From contig NC_081414.1 of the NCBI RefSeq assembly GCF_030272615.1, positions 236,220,733 to 236,284,732 of the forward strand: 64,000 bases of DNA, in the 5' to 3' direction. Made by a program: the position numbers and the translations under genes. The notes below the pieces were generated by a model, which saw nothing but the letters and a program-made list of their open reading frames with translations, was not told the DNA's origin and searched no databases. This document shows, piece by piece, positions 34,583 through 45,901 of this stretch. Origin of the DNA: Cryptomeria japonica. Taxonomy: Eukaryota > Streptophyta > Pinopsida > Cupressales > Cupressaceae. How positions within the stretch are numbered: position 1 is the first letter of the stretch; each line of letters opens with the position of its first letter.

Positions 34583-35920
34583 TATTCTGTTACTGAACTT
34601 CTGAAAGAGGGAATTAAGCGGGTAAAAGATATTGAACAGATATGACTCAGAACAGATTGCTCAGAATGTGTGCGTGTTTCGAGATTGGTAGCCTTGTCTC
34701 CTTATAATGAGAATTGCTTTGGAATGTAGAAATGGGTACAGTCAAAAAGAAAATCAAATGGGACTTCATTCGTTTCTTTTTGTGCGCGCAAGCTGTAAAG
34801 AAAAGAAGCTGGGAATATGTTTTCTTCTTTTGGTACGTTACATTATTCTGCTAGGCTGTAAAGAAAAAGCAGCTCTCGTCTTCTGCACTTTCACTGTGAG
34901 TGGTAATAATTAGGCAGACAAATCTTTTGAAGACAAGCATCTAAAAAACAGATTGAATTGGAATTAATGTTGTTTTTTTTATATGGATATTCGAAGCGTA
35001 AGATTTTATTTATGCCATCCATCAAATCTCTATTTGAAAAGCAAGCTACTTTCAATCTAAGGAAATTGTGGAAAACTTAAACATAGGAATTAAATTATTT
35101 TAAACTATTTGGATCTCTTAAAAACAGATGCCAAACGTAAGATTTATTTATGCTTCCCATCAAATCTCTTTCTAAAAAGAGAGCTACAGTTGAAGACATC
35201 GAGAATATCAACATCTTTCGTTACTTATCTTTTATGATAACAAATTTGACCTCTCAATACATATCTTTATTATGCAATAGTTTTCTTTTTCCATTTACTT
35301 TGATTTATAGATTTTTAATGTAATAATTAGTGTGCAAATATGATAATTTTTACATTCTAGTAAATAATACAAATTTAGATTGTTTTGATTTAATTTTATT
35401 TTTAAGTTTTAAATTTGTATTAGATTATTATTTTTTTATTTTTGACTTTATTTTATAATTATGAAAGTAACCTAAATCATTTATGCACTTGTAAAAATAA
35501 ATTTTCAATTCTGAAATTAAAATTAAAAAATGATCTTGGTATTTTCCTCTTAAGTGATTGTTACAAGATGTAAATTGAATTGCATAATAGGGTGTTGTAT
35601 TTATAGCCAAATCTTAATATGTGTATCTATCCAAATTAAACTCCTAGCATATAGTCACAAAGATTTAAAAATCCTCATTTCATGATACCAAATTGGCATC
35701 CCAAGGAATTATGCAAGTTGCTTATTATGCCTAATCTTATTCAAAAAGTCACTAACTTGACATCCTTACAAGAATTTGAGATATGGAGTCAATTGTCCTT
35801 ATCATGTGCAAAATATCAAGCACACAAGTAAAAAAATTATGCAAAGATCAAACTAAGAACATCAAGGCATCATAAATTTAGTAAAGTTTGGTCTAGATCT
35901 ACACTTGTGGGATTAATTTT
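34583..35920. promoter_or_regulatory. RNL upstream region
   Basis: This is the region 5' of the minus-strand gene. A TATAA on the minus strand at about 34706-34702 lies some 120 bp before the ATG and is a candidate TATA box. Near-duplicate blocks occur at 34997-35049 and 35136-35187. The remainder is AT-rich with no recognised gene. Confidence 0.4.
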
Positions 35921-36057
35921 TGTAGTGTCATAAAATTGCGACTCTTGCGATTTTCGACCACATTAGGGTCCTCACGTTGGTGAACTGAATTCTCAAGCCT
36001 GATCTGAGACCCAAGAGTTGCTCATCCCCGAAACTGCACCTTTTATGCCCCCCCCAT

Positions 36058-36134
36058 GCCCTGAACCTACTTCCTGTCATAAGAAAATGACAGGACAGGG
36101 ACGTGGTGCCCCTGTCCTTGCCCTATTTCAGGGC
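36058..36134 (+). other. Nested inverted repeats in the 5' LTR
   Basis: Outer arms GCCCTGAA (36058-36065) and TTCAGGGC (36127-36134) enclose two 8-bp hairpins: CCTGTCAT/ATGACAGG (36073-36094) and GGACAGGG/CCCTGTCC (36093-36117). All arms are perfect. The two inner hairpins share two bases. As RNA this could form a three-way junction. Confidence 0.75.
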
Positions 36135-36722
36135 CCCTTCATTCAAACAATTCATTGAACTTTGTGCTTAAGGCGCGAAAACCTTCCCTCTGTCAGCCTA
36201 TGACGAAAAATTAATCCAATAACCCTAAGTGACGAATATATAAGTTGCTTTTTTCCTCTCATTTGTAGAAGTTGAACAAGTGATAGATTCAGATACATGA
36301 GGTTAAGCATTCAAGCATCCCTTTCAAGTATTGAGCATCTCGATTCTCCCTTCAAGGCTAGGTGTTGCATTCAAGTCAAGGATTCAACCATTGAAGAGGA
36401 AATCCCTTTCAACATTCAACTACACACAAGCAATTCTATCTACATTCCTATTACAACCTCTCTTGAGGTGATTTACATTTTAGTCTTTCATTTACATTTA
36501 CTTGAAAGTACTTTCATTCATCATTTGGTTAATTCCAAAAGTGGGGTTTGACCTGAAGAAAAACCCCCAATCCCAACCCCTTTTCCTCTCTTTTTTGTGT
36601 GTAGGTTGCAGGTGCGCAGCTGTATTTGCAGATTTGGACTCCATTCACAGAGGCAAAAAAACCCTTTTCATTTCGCGGATTTTTCGGAGGACCGTGTGCA
36701 CTTTAAACACGGTCACGGTAAC

Positions 36723-39078
36723 TGTTGGCATTGTTTTGTCATTGATGTCAATCGGTATGGGATGACCACCGGTAGAAGAGATGTATGTGCAACACTATTG
36801 TGAAGGAGTACATGATGTTATATCTTGGATATCATCTTGTGTTGCAGAACACTGGTAAAGGTAAGGAAGATGACCTCAGGAGTCATCAGTACACAAGTTA
36901 GTGCTTGACTTGTGTGATGAGATAGAGAGGTGTTTAAGCGGTTGTTTGTGATGAAGAGGCAGAATGTTATCTAAATCACATCCACACCAAAAAATAAGAT
37001 TGAACAGGACTCCCACTAGATGAAGATGCAGTCATCTTCAGAAACAATGACCAACAATGAGTGTGTCCACACCGGTTCACATGTGCCTGTTTGAAGATAT
37101 GTTGCACAAACAGGGAACTCACATGAGCAGATGACAAGGTGTTACTCCACCAAGTAAGTGGGGCTTATCTCCTATATGCATTGAGTGCATTATAGTTTTG
37201 TGAGATAAGAGTGAAGAGGTAAAGGAATGGACTTGAAGGATCACACTAGATCCATTGGTGAATTGAGGGAATGCCTTAAATGCATGAGATTAGGGTTATG
37301 CATTGGATCGACAGAGAAGGCATACTGAAGAAGAGTGATGTGTTTGTCATTCAAACAAACTGGCTAAGCAGATACAGTCAGAGGAGAATGGTCTAACCGA
37401 TGAAGGAGTTTAGTGAAGGTTGATGACTAGTGTCATCATGAGTGATAACCAGTGCATAAGCCCACTGGTAATATGAGCAAGGTGCAGATGCAGATGACTC
37501 TCCACCTTGGGAAAATGAGCAAATGAGCTTGCTCAAGAAAGACATGTGTGACGACCGGTCAAGCTGTTCCACCCACAGTTCAGTAGAATGCAGACATGAT
37601 GAGGTTACTGGTATAGTGTGTGATATCAGCAGGGTTAGCAAACTAGCAGGAAAGAGGAATTGATAAAGTGGTTGGTCAGTGATCCTATCTGGACCAACAT
37701 GAAGTGCCAAGCTGGCAGTTGGTCGATATGAATACCACATAGATTCAACGTGGCGAACATGCGTTTGGATAAAGATGGAATGTACATCGACAGGGTTGCT
37801 GCAAGGTTGGTCGACTTTAATGAAAGGTCACACAAATCACGGGACATGTTGCAGAGCGATTGCAGGGGTTTGAGGCTCGAGGTCTGGAAGACAGCTATGA
37901 GTCAGCTAAGAGAGATTGAGAAGATCTAGGCAATGGAGGAAATAGCATGACAAGTCTTTCGTGTTTAACCAAGAGATCAGCTATTAGGGTAAAAAGAAAG
38001 TCACCAGAGACAAAAGGCGTGATCTAGAAGATGCGTAAATGGTGAAGTCATGCAGATTGACAGTCTGAAAGATCGGATCAGACAAGATCTGATAAAATCT
38101 TATTGGATTTGGTTTGCCTCGAGGATGGTGAGGAAACCCTAACCGCTCTGATTTTGAATTGATGTTTGGGGGGAAGTCTAGGGTATAAGTGTGAAGGCCA
38201 AAGAGATTATCTGTTGTTGCTGAATAGAAGAATATTATGTGATTGCAAAGTGAAAGACTTCTACAAGTAAGAGCAAATCAACCAAGTGCTCAACGAGCAT
38301 CTGTGAAGAGAGTGGGAGTGAGAGATAACCTGGTTGAAGCATTCAACCGATTGGAGAGAAGAATCGGTTGTGTTCATACCGACAGAACAGAAGTGAAGGA
38401 GGCTGCAGAGAAGATAAATAGGCAACCGGCAAAGAGTAGAATCGGTGAAGAGCAGAGAAGAGAGGAGAAGATTCAATGAGAGCAGTACAGAAGAGAGATA
38501 AATTGGTAGGGCTTACCAGCATTGAAGCAACAGGTGAAGAGCAGCAGAGAAGTGAGTCGGTGAAGCAGAGAAGGTATATCACCGACAGAGTAAGATATAT
38601 ATATATAATGGTTGCAAGATTCACTCATAACAAGATAACTACTTATGTATTTGATGCTTACATTGTGAACACTGAGTTGTAGCTTGGTGCAGGGGTTGTA
38701 GCTCCTTGGGTTGGTGCCCTAAATTTAGGGGTTCATGCTCCTTGGGTTGGTTCCCTAAAGTCAGGGGTTGGTGCTCCTTGGGTTGGTGCCCTAAACTTTG
38801 TAACTGTGTTTTATTGTGAGGTTGGATTGGAGCAGTAGACTCCAACAACATTGCTCACTGAGGTTTTTCCCATCTTGGCTTTTCCTCATATATGTTGGTG
38901 TTATGTGATGTCCCCTTGAGAGTGTGTTTACATTTAAGTTAGTCTCCTCCTTAACTGGTAAGTCTGCATTGAGTTAAATCTATCAACCGATATGCTCACA
39001 TAGGATTGCAAAAGGGAAAGAGATTTGAGAACCACTGATTCACCCCCTCCCCCTCTCAGTGGTGCATTGTGTCTAACA
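36723..39078 (+). repeat. 5' LTR of the gag-only element
   Basis: 2356 bp. It carries three tandem 36-bp units (38691-38798) where the other LTR has two, and a C-rich/T-rich tract with CTCAG near its 3' end. Open frames inside it on either strand recur in the other LTR and are not genes. Confidence 0.93.
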
Positions 39079-39080
39079 AT

Positions 39081-39093
39081 CGATATTAGAGCC
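39081..39093 (+). other. Primer-binding site, diverged
   Basis: CGATATTAGAGCC lies two bases after the 5' LTR and matches the initiator-Met primer site TGGTATCAGAGCC at 10 of 13 positions. Confidence 0.6.
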
Positions 39094-39151
39094 TAGGTTC
39101 CCAGTTAGAAGAGTGTTCTCCAACTTGGGTAGATTCTGGCTTAAGGACACA

Positions 39152-40963
39152 ATGGTTTGTTTAGTGTTAATCTATGCTCCTGTATTTGATGGTTCAAACT
39201 TTTCTATTTGGAGTTGCAAAATGGAAGTTTTCCTATCCTCTTTAGGGTTATATGTATGGATGTCAGTAGTTGATGGTCTCCCTACCGGATTTGTAGAAGA
39301 AAGAAGAAACCAGTGCAATGAAGAATCCATGAAGGCTATATTTAGTGGACTCACCAGTGATGTCTCCTCACAGGTGGATAGGTGTAAAATAGCAAAGAGC
39401 TTATGGGAAAGATTGAAGAAGCTCTATGGAAATGAACCCTCAACTATAGAACCAGATTTTGAAGCAAATATGAGAAATACCTCTTATATTTGTCTGGATG
39501 ATGAAGATAGATCTGCTAGCAGCTGTAGCAGTGATGAAGAAGGATCTCAACTGTGTGTGGCTCAAGAAACTGAAAGTGGCTAGGAAAACAGTTCCCCTCA
39601 ACAAGATGTGTTGGCTATTGATGATGATGAAGAGGAAGTCATGGTAGATAGATCTAGCCATCAAGACCCTCTTGATAATAAAGAAGAAGCAAAAGTTGAC
39701 CTTGAAGGAGAGCTTGTAAATGCACTTGAAGAACTCAATAGAGTTAGAAGGGAATAGAAGCTATTCAAGAATGCTTCTATTGTGGAGCAGAACTGGTTAG
39801 TCAAGAGCCTTGAAGAATCTGAGAAATGCATCTCAAAGTTGAAGACTCAGGTAGAAGACACTAAGAAATATCAGTGTGAAGATATAGCCTCTCAACTAGA
39901 GATAAAAGACAAAAAACTTCAGTGGTTGCTTGGAGAGAACAAAGGCCATACCTTCCCAGTTAGATATGCTCCTCAAAAGAAAGTTGATCTGACCACAACT
40001 CGTGTGGACTTGCAGACAAGGGTGAAGATCCATGTTGCAAAAAGGAAGAATCATGCAGATCCCAAAGATAAGGGGAAGATGGGAGAAGAAAACTTCACCG
40101 GAAGCAAGAAGCTGAGGAAGCAGCAAAGGAGACCCTCCATCGGCAGAGGATAGAAAAATTCTACCACCCACAGGGGGAAGCAAGTGTGGGAGAAGAAGAA
40201 GAGATCAAATGAAAGAGGTTCTTAGAATGGACAACCAAGGATCCATTCTCAAAAAGGAAAAGATAGGGATGCAAAACCGGCAAGATCTCCTCGCGCATGG
40301 AAAAGTAAATATGTAAGTCATATGTCGTCATTTATCGGTTACTGCTTTACATGTAATGATAATGGCCATAAGGTAAGGGAATGTAGAAAGAGATCTAGAA
40401 AGGATAATGTAGGATCTCATAGAAATCATGCTTATGGGAAGGATGTATCCAGAAGTAGATACATGCATGACCTTTCTCCCGGTTATGCAAAGATTGTTTG
40501 CCATAACTACAATGGATCTGGCCATAGAGAGTTTGAATGCAGGAAGAGGAACCTACAGTCACATGGAGGCCGACAAAATGGCCATACTCTGCAGATAAGT
40601 GAAAATAGAGCATATGGAAGGAACAGACCTACATGGAACCAAAGGAGAAATGTCCCTACAGGAGTAAGAGGTCCACCGGTTCCAGTTGCTAGTCAAAGCA
40701 ACATGACCAGGAGAAGATGGTCAAACCGGTATATCAAGAGATTCCCAAATCATGAAGTTGGGATGGATGTTGTGTGCTACTATAGCACTACTTCTGGCTG
40801 TGATAGGAAATTAGGAGATGGAAAGACCTATCTGCAGAACAAGGAAAGACTTGCTCCCAAGCCTGAAAATGAGAAGAAGAATAAGACCAAGCAGGTATGG
40901 AGGAAGAAGACCATTGACTGGCACTGTCCACTCAATGCACAGATGATATCTCCCAAGGCCTAA
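39152..40963 (+). pseudogene. gag of the gag-only element (four TAG stops)
   Basis: One frame of 603 codons runs from ATG 39152 to TAA at 40963, broken only by TAG at 39581, 39755, 40151 and 40223. The N-terminus reads PVFDGSNFSIWSCKMEVFL, the pattern of Copia-type gag (UBN2-like), with KSLWERLKKLYG downstream. A coiled-coil segment follows (39.7-39.95 kb), then basic stretches and two zinc-knuckle motifs: CFTCNDNGHKVREC (intact CCHC) and CHNYNGSGHREFEC (second Cys is Tyr). Gag would form the virus-like particle and bind RNA. The near-intact frame suggests relatively recent activity, or selection on gag until recently. Confidence 0.85.
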
Positions 40964-42048
40964 AGGAGATGTTGGACCTCAGGGGGAGTGGCACATTGAA
41001 TTTATTATTCACCCCCTCAGTGAAGAAGGCAACATGGAAGAACATGTTGTTGTTGGTATTAAGGATGAAAATGTAAAGATAAGTGTGTGTAAATGCTGCC
41101 TTGACTACACATCTGCAGATCAATGATGGATCACCACTTCATGTTTCAAAGAGTGAAGGTTAACAATTGGCATCAAATGTTAACCGGTATGTGTAGGATG
41201 TTACCAGCATGTATGCTAACAGGTACTTGCAAGTTATGTAAGACAATGTGGTTGGAGAGAATTGCATTAGCCCCAGTAGTGTGGAGTGAAATTATGTCTC
41301 AGGAGGTGTTGATGAAGACTTGAAAGACATATGTTGGCCCCAGTTGTTGATCTTGCAGGCTTGCATTTTTTTGGGCTAACCGGTTTGTCTCTTGGCATGA
41401 TGATGTCATTGTATGGCATTGGGAAATTTCAAGATCCTGTCATAGGCTGTGGTGGACACAATGGAATTGAAGGATCATCAGATGATCACATATGCATAGC
41501 TAAACCGGTATATGGAGAAGATTGGAGTCCCGGTATTGCACCTGACCAAAGATAAGAATCTGAGATGTATGACTCAGGGGGAGTTCAAGTGCTCATGATG
41601 AAGAGCTGGCTTGCTTGAACTTGCAAGGATACTGACTGCCCAAACTGCAGGAGATGGAAATTGCAGAGGTGTTGCAAGATGACCGGCAGGTGATTAGTAT
41701 TCACTAACACATCAACAATTGGTATTAGAGTTGATGGTTAAGTTCCCCATCTCAAGTGTTGTGACTTGAGAAGATGTAACAACCGGTGACAAGATAACAA
41801 GTGGTATCAAAGGAAGTGTTACATCCAATGAAGACAAAGGGGGAGAAAGTATTCGGTCGGTGTTCGTAAAGACAAGGAGGAATGGCATCCTGACAGTGCC
41901 CTTTGCCATTGTTGTCAAAGGGGGAGAAGGATTTTGTAGTATACAGCATACAACATTTGTGTGAATCCATGGATCACAATAAGGGGAAGAAAGACTATGT
42001 AGTATGCCGGATACTACATGTGTTGACATCAATGCCAAAGGGGGAGAT
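40964..42048 (+). other. Non-coding internal region with five GGGGGAG purine tracts
   Basis: This lies between the gag stop and the 3' LTR. GGGGGAG occurs at 40982, 41577, 41839, 41920 and 42040; only the last abuts the LTR. There is no pol coding sequence. Confidence 0.75.
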
Positions 42049-44366
42049 TGTTGGCATTGTGTTGTCATTGATGTCAACTGGTATTGGATGACCACCGGTA
42101 GAAGAGATGTATGTGCAACACTGTTGTGAAGGAGTACAGGATGTGATATCTTGGTTATCATCTTGTGTTGCAGAACACCGGTAAAGGTAAGGAAGATGAC
42201 CTCAGGAGTCATCAGTACACAAGTTAGTGCTTGACTTGTGTGATGAGATAGAGAGGTGTTTGAGAGGTTGTTTGTGATGAAGAGGCAGAATGTTATCTGA
42301 ATCACATCCACACCGGAAGAGAAGATTGAACAGGACTCCCACCGGATGAAGATGCAGTCATCTTCAGAAGCAATGACCAACAGTGAGTGTGTCCACACCG
42401 GTTCACATGTGCCTGTTTGAAGATATGCTGCACAAACAGGGAACTCACATGAGCAGATGACAAGATGTTACTCCACCAAGTAAGTGGGGCTTATCTCCTA
42501 TATGCATTGAGTACATTATATTTTTGTGAGATAAGAGTGAAGAGGTAAAGGTAAGGACTTGAAGGATCACACTAGATCCACCAGTGAATTGAGGGAATGC
42601 CTTAATTGCATAAGATCAAGGTTATGCACTGGACCGACAGAGAAGGCATGCTGAAGAAGAGTGATGTGTTTTTCATTCAGACAAACCAGCTGAGCAGATA
42701 TAGTCAGAGGAGAATGGTCTGACCAATGAAGGAGTCTAGTGAAGGTTGATGACTGATGTCATCATGAGTGATAACCGATGCGTAAGCCCACCGATAATAT
42801 GAGCAAGGTGCAGATGCAGACGACTCTCCACCTTGGTAAAATGAGCAAATGAGATTTCTCAAGAAAGACATGTCTGACGACCGGTCAAGGTGTTCCACCC
42901 ACAGTTCAGTAGAATGCAGACATGATGAGGTTACCGGTACAGTGTGTGATACCGACAGGGTTAGCAAACTGGCAAGAAAGAGGAGCCAGTAAAGTGGTTG
43001 GTCGGTGATCCTATTTAGACCAACATGAAGTGCCAAGCTGGTAGTTGGTCGATATGAATGCCACATGGAGTCAACGTGGCGAAAATGCATTTGGATAAAG
43101 ATGGAATGTACATCGACAGGGTTGCTATAGGGTCGGTCGACTTTAATGAAAGGTCACACAAATCACGGGACATCTTGCAGAGCAATTGCAGGGATTTGAG
43201 GCTCGAGGTCTGGAAGATAGCTACGAGTCAGCTAAGAGCAATTGAGAAGATCGAGGCAATGGAGGAAATAGCATGACAGGTGTTTCATGTTTGACCAAGA
43301 GATCAGCTATTAGGGTAAAAAGAAAGTTGCCAAAGACGAAAGGCGTGATCTAGGAGATACGTAAATGGCAGAGTCGTGCAGATTGACAGTCTGAAAGATC
43401 GGATCTGACAAGATCTAATATAATCTGATTGGATTTGGTTTGCCTCAAGGATGGTGAGGAAACCCTAACCGCCCAGATTTTGAATTGATTTTTGGGGGGA
43501 AGTCTGGGGTATAAGTGTGAAGGCCAAAGAGATTATTTGTTGCTGCTAAATAGAAGAATATTGTGCGATTGCGAAGTGAAAGACTTCTGCAAGTAAGAGC
43601 AAATCAGCCAAGTGCTCAACGAGCATCTGTGAAGAGAGTGGGAGTGAGAGATAACCTGGTTGAAGCATTCAACCGATTGGAGAGAAGAATTAGTAGTGTT
43701 CATACCGGCAGAACAGAAGTGAAGGAGGTTGCAGAGAAGATAAACAAGCAACCAACAAAGAGTAGAATCGGTGAAGAGTAGAGCAGTGAGGAGAAGATTC
43801 AGTGAGAGCAGTACAGAAGAGAGATAAACTGGTAGGGCTTACCAGCATTGAAGCAGCAGGTGAAGAGCAGTAGAGAAGTGAGTCGGTGAAGCAGAGAAAG
43901 AATCTCACCGATAGAGTAAGATATATATATAATGGCTGGAAGATTCACTTGTAACAAGATAACTACTTATATATTTGATGCTTACATTGTGAACATTGAG
44001 TTGTAGCTCGGTGCAGGGGTTGTAGCTCCTTGGGTTGGTGCCCTAAAGTCAGGGGTTGGTGCTCCTTGGGTTGGTGCCCTAAACTTTGTAACTATGTTTT
44101 ATTGTGAGGTTGGATTCAAGCAATAGACTCTAGCAACATTGCTCATCGAGGTTTTTCCCATCTTGGGTTTTCCTCGTATATGCTGGTGTTATGTGATGTC
44201 CCCTTGAGAGTGTGTTTGCATTTAAGTTAGTCTCCTCCTTAACCGGTAAGTCTACATTGAGTTAAATCTATCAACCGGTATGCTCACATAGGATTGCAAA
44301 AGGGAAAGAGATTTGAGAACCACTGATTCACCCCCTCCCCCTCTCAGTGGTGCATTGTGTCTAACA
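42049..44366 (+). repeat. 3' LTR of the gag-only element
   Basis: 2318 bp direct repeat of 36723-39078. It has two 36-bp units (44015-44086) and ends TCTAACA followed by the target duplication GTAAC. Confidence 0.93.
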
Positions 44367-44746
44367 GTAACTTTTCCTCAAATTCACAGGGTGGATTTGT
44401 CTCAACATATTATATCCAGATCCAGGTGCACAGCTTTATCCCATGCTTCTATCTCGAGTTATAATCAGTTCTTTGCCACTTTTACGCTTAGTCTCAAAAT
44501 ACACACACTTCAACCATCTTCCATTCTAAAAAAGGGGTTAACTTGTCATTTTCACACCACTATCAATTCATTTATTATTCAATCTCTCTCCTTAGAGATT
44601 AGATCTAGTGAATTCTCCCCCCTCTTTTAAATGTAATGTGGAGAAAGTGTTTGAAGGGAAATCCATAGTGAAACTTCCGTCTCTCCTTGGAGGGAAGAAA
44701 AGCTTTCCTCTTGATCTCCTCATCATTCACTTTTCCCCACATTACA

Positions 44747-45901
44747 TTTTGGTGAACCCGACGTCTTGCATGCTTTACTTTGAAAATCGTTGCATATTTT
44801 TCATTTACAAGTTTAATTTTTCTGCCAACTTGGTGGTTAATTCATTCAAAACCCTAGTTTTTAAAATTGAAATTAAACTTGTGTTTTTGGAAAAATTTCT
44901 TGTTATTATCTTAGATTTGAAAATTGCATAAGTTGTCAAATTCAATTTCTTCATTGTCTTGTTCAAATTGCAAATCAAATTCACAAAATTAAGAGGTTAA
45001 TTGTCAAAACCCTAATTTTCAAAAATCATATTGAACTTGTGCAAAACTTGAATTTCCATTTAATTTTCAGATTTGTGACTGTTTTCAGACTTGTCTTCTT
45101 TCTCCAAATTCAAATTTTCTATTTCCCTCCTTTTTCAAAATTAAAAATTTCAAAAATTAAGTGGTTAGGTCATAAAACCTTAATTTTCAAATTTAATTGG
45201 ATTTTGTGCAAATTTCAATTAGTTTCAATCCATTTTGGTTTTCTAACCATATTTCAAGGTGTCCCTATCCATTAGGTTTGACCCTTTTCAAATTTGCAAT
45301 TCAATCCCTCATTTTTTTCAAAACCCTAATAGGGTCCTATTTTAAACTTCAAACCTTAATTTTTTCTATCTAGAGATCATAAAGTCCACTAATTTTTCAG
45401 GGTTAGCTTTAAAATCATCGTAACTTTCATCTCTGAAAATTTCGAAAAAAGTTGGTCGGACCGTGTGCACATTCAACACGATCCTCGACTTTTTTCTCGA
45501 AATTTTGAGAGACTGTTATGACTGTATTAACAGCCTAAATCCAAAAAATTGGTTGATTTTGTCGATTTTTTATCCCTCGAAAATCCAAAATACCTCCAAA
45601 ATTCAACATTTCAAATTTCAAGGAAAATTTTTAAATTAAGTGGTTAACTATAGTCTCTGCCCTGATTTTAAAAATTTTGATTTTGTCAATTTTAAAATTA
45701 AGTGGTATCCCCTTGGCCCTAATTTTAAAATTCCAATTTCCTTTCATTTATCATAAAATTATTTTTTGAAATTGCGTCATTCTCCCCTTTCAACAAAGTT
45801 CAAATTGTTTAATCATTATTTTCTCAAATTTTGCATTATTCATTTTTGTAAACTTTGTTCCTATAATTTAAATTCAAAAATTCAAATTTTCACTCTAGTG
45901 C
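44747..45901 (+). other. Leader of the gag-protease element, with long stem-loop
   Basis: Starts with a candidate primer site TGGTGAACCCGACG (44750-44763); the matching tRNA was not identified. AT-rich sequence without genes follows. A near-perfect inverted repeat at 45431-45452 and 45488-45511 forms a stem whose loop contains a small hairpin motif (CGTGT...ACACG) that also occurs in the 5' LTR at 36691-36713. Confidence 0.6.

Larger units (their letters stand above)
36718..44371 (+). mobile_element. Gag-only LTR retrotransposon (Copia-type layout), nested, with GTAAC target duplication
   Basis: Two LTRs (36723-39078, 2356 bp; 42049-44366, 2318 bp) begin TGTTGGCATT and end TCTAACA. They are flanked by perfect 5-bp repeats GTAAC (36718-36722 and 44367-44371). 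The internal region is 2.97 kb and encodes gag only; no protease, integrase or RT is present. A purine tract AAAGGGGGAGAT ends at 42048 beside the 3' LTR. Such gag-only elements depend on enzymes from a related autonomous element. LTRs of the same style exist at 16.7 and 56.2 kb as solo copies. Confidence 0.9.

Noticed and set aside
36297-38851. Several 60-115 codon frames on both strands
   Set aside because: They fall in LTRs, most recur in the partner LTR, and none shows a family signature.
39152-40963. Host zinc-knuckle protein gene
   Set aside because: It lies between two matching LTRs with primer site, purine tract and target duplication, and its N-terminus is Copia-type gag.
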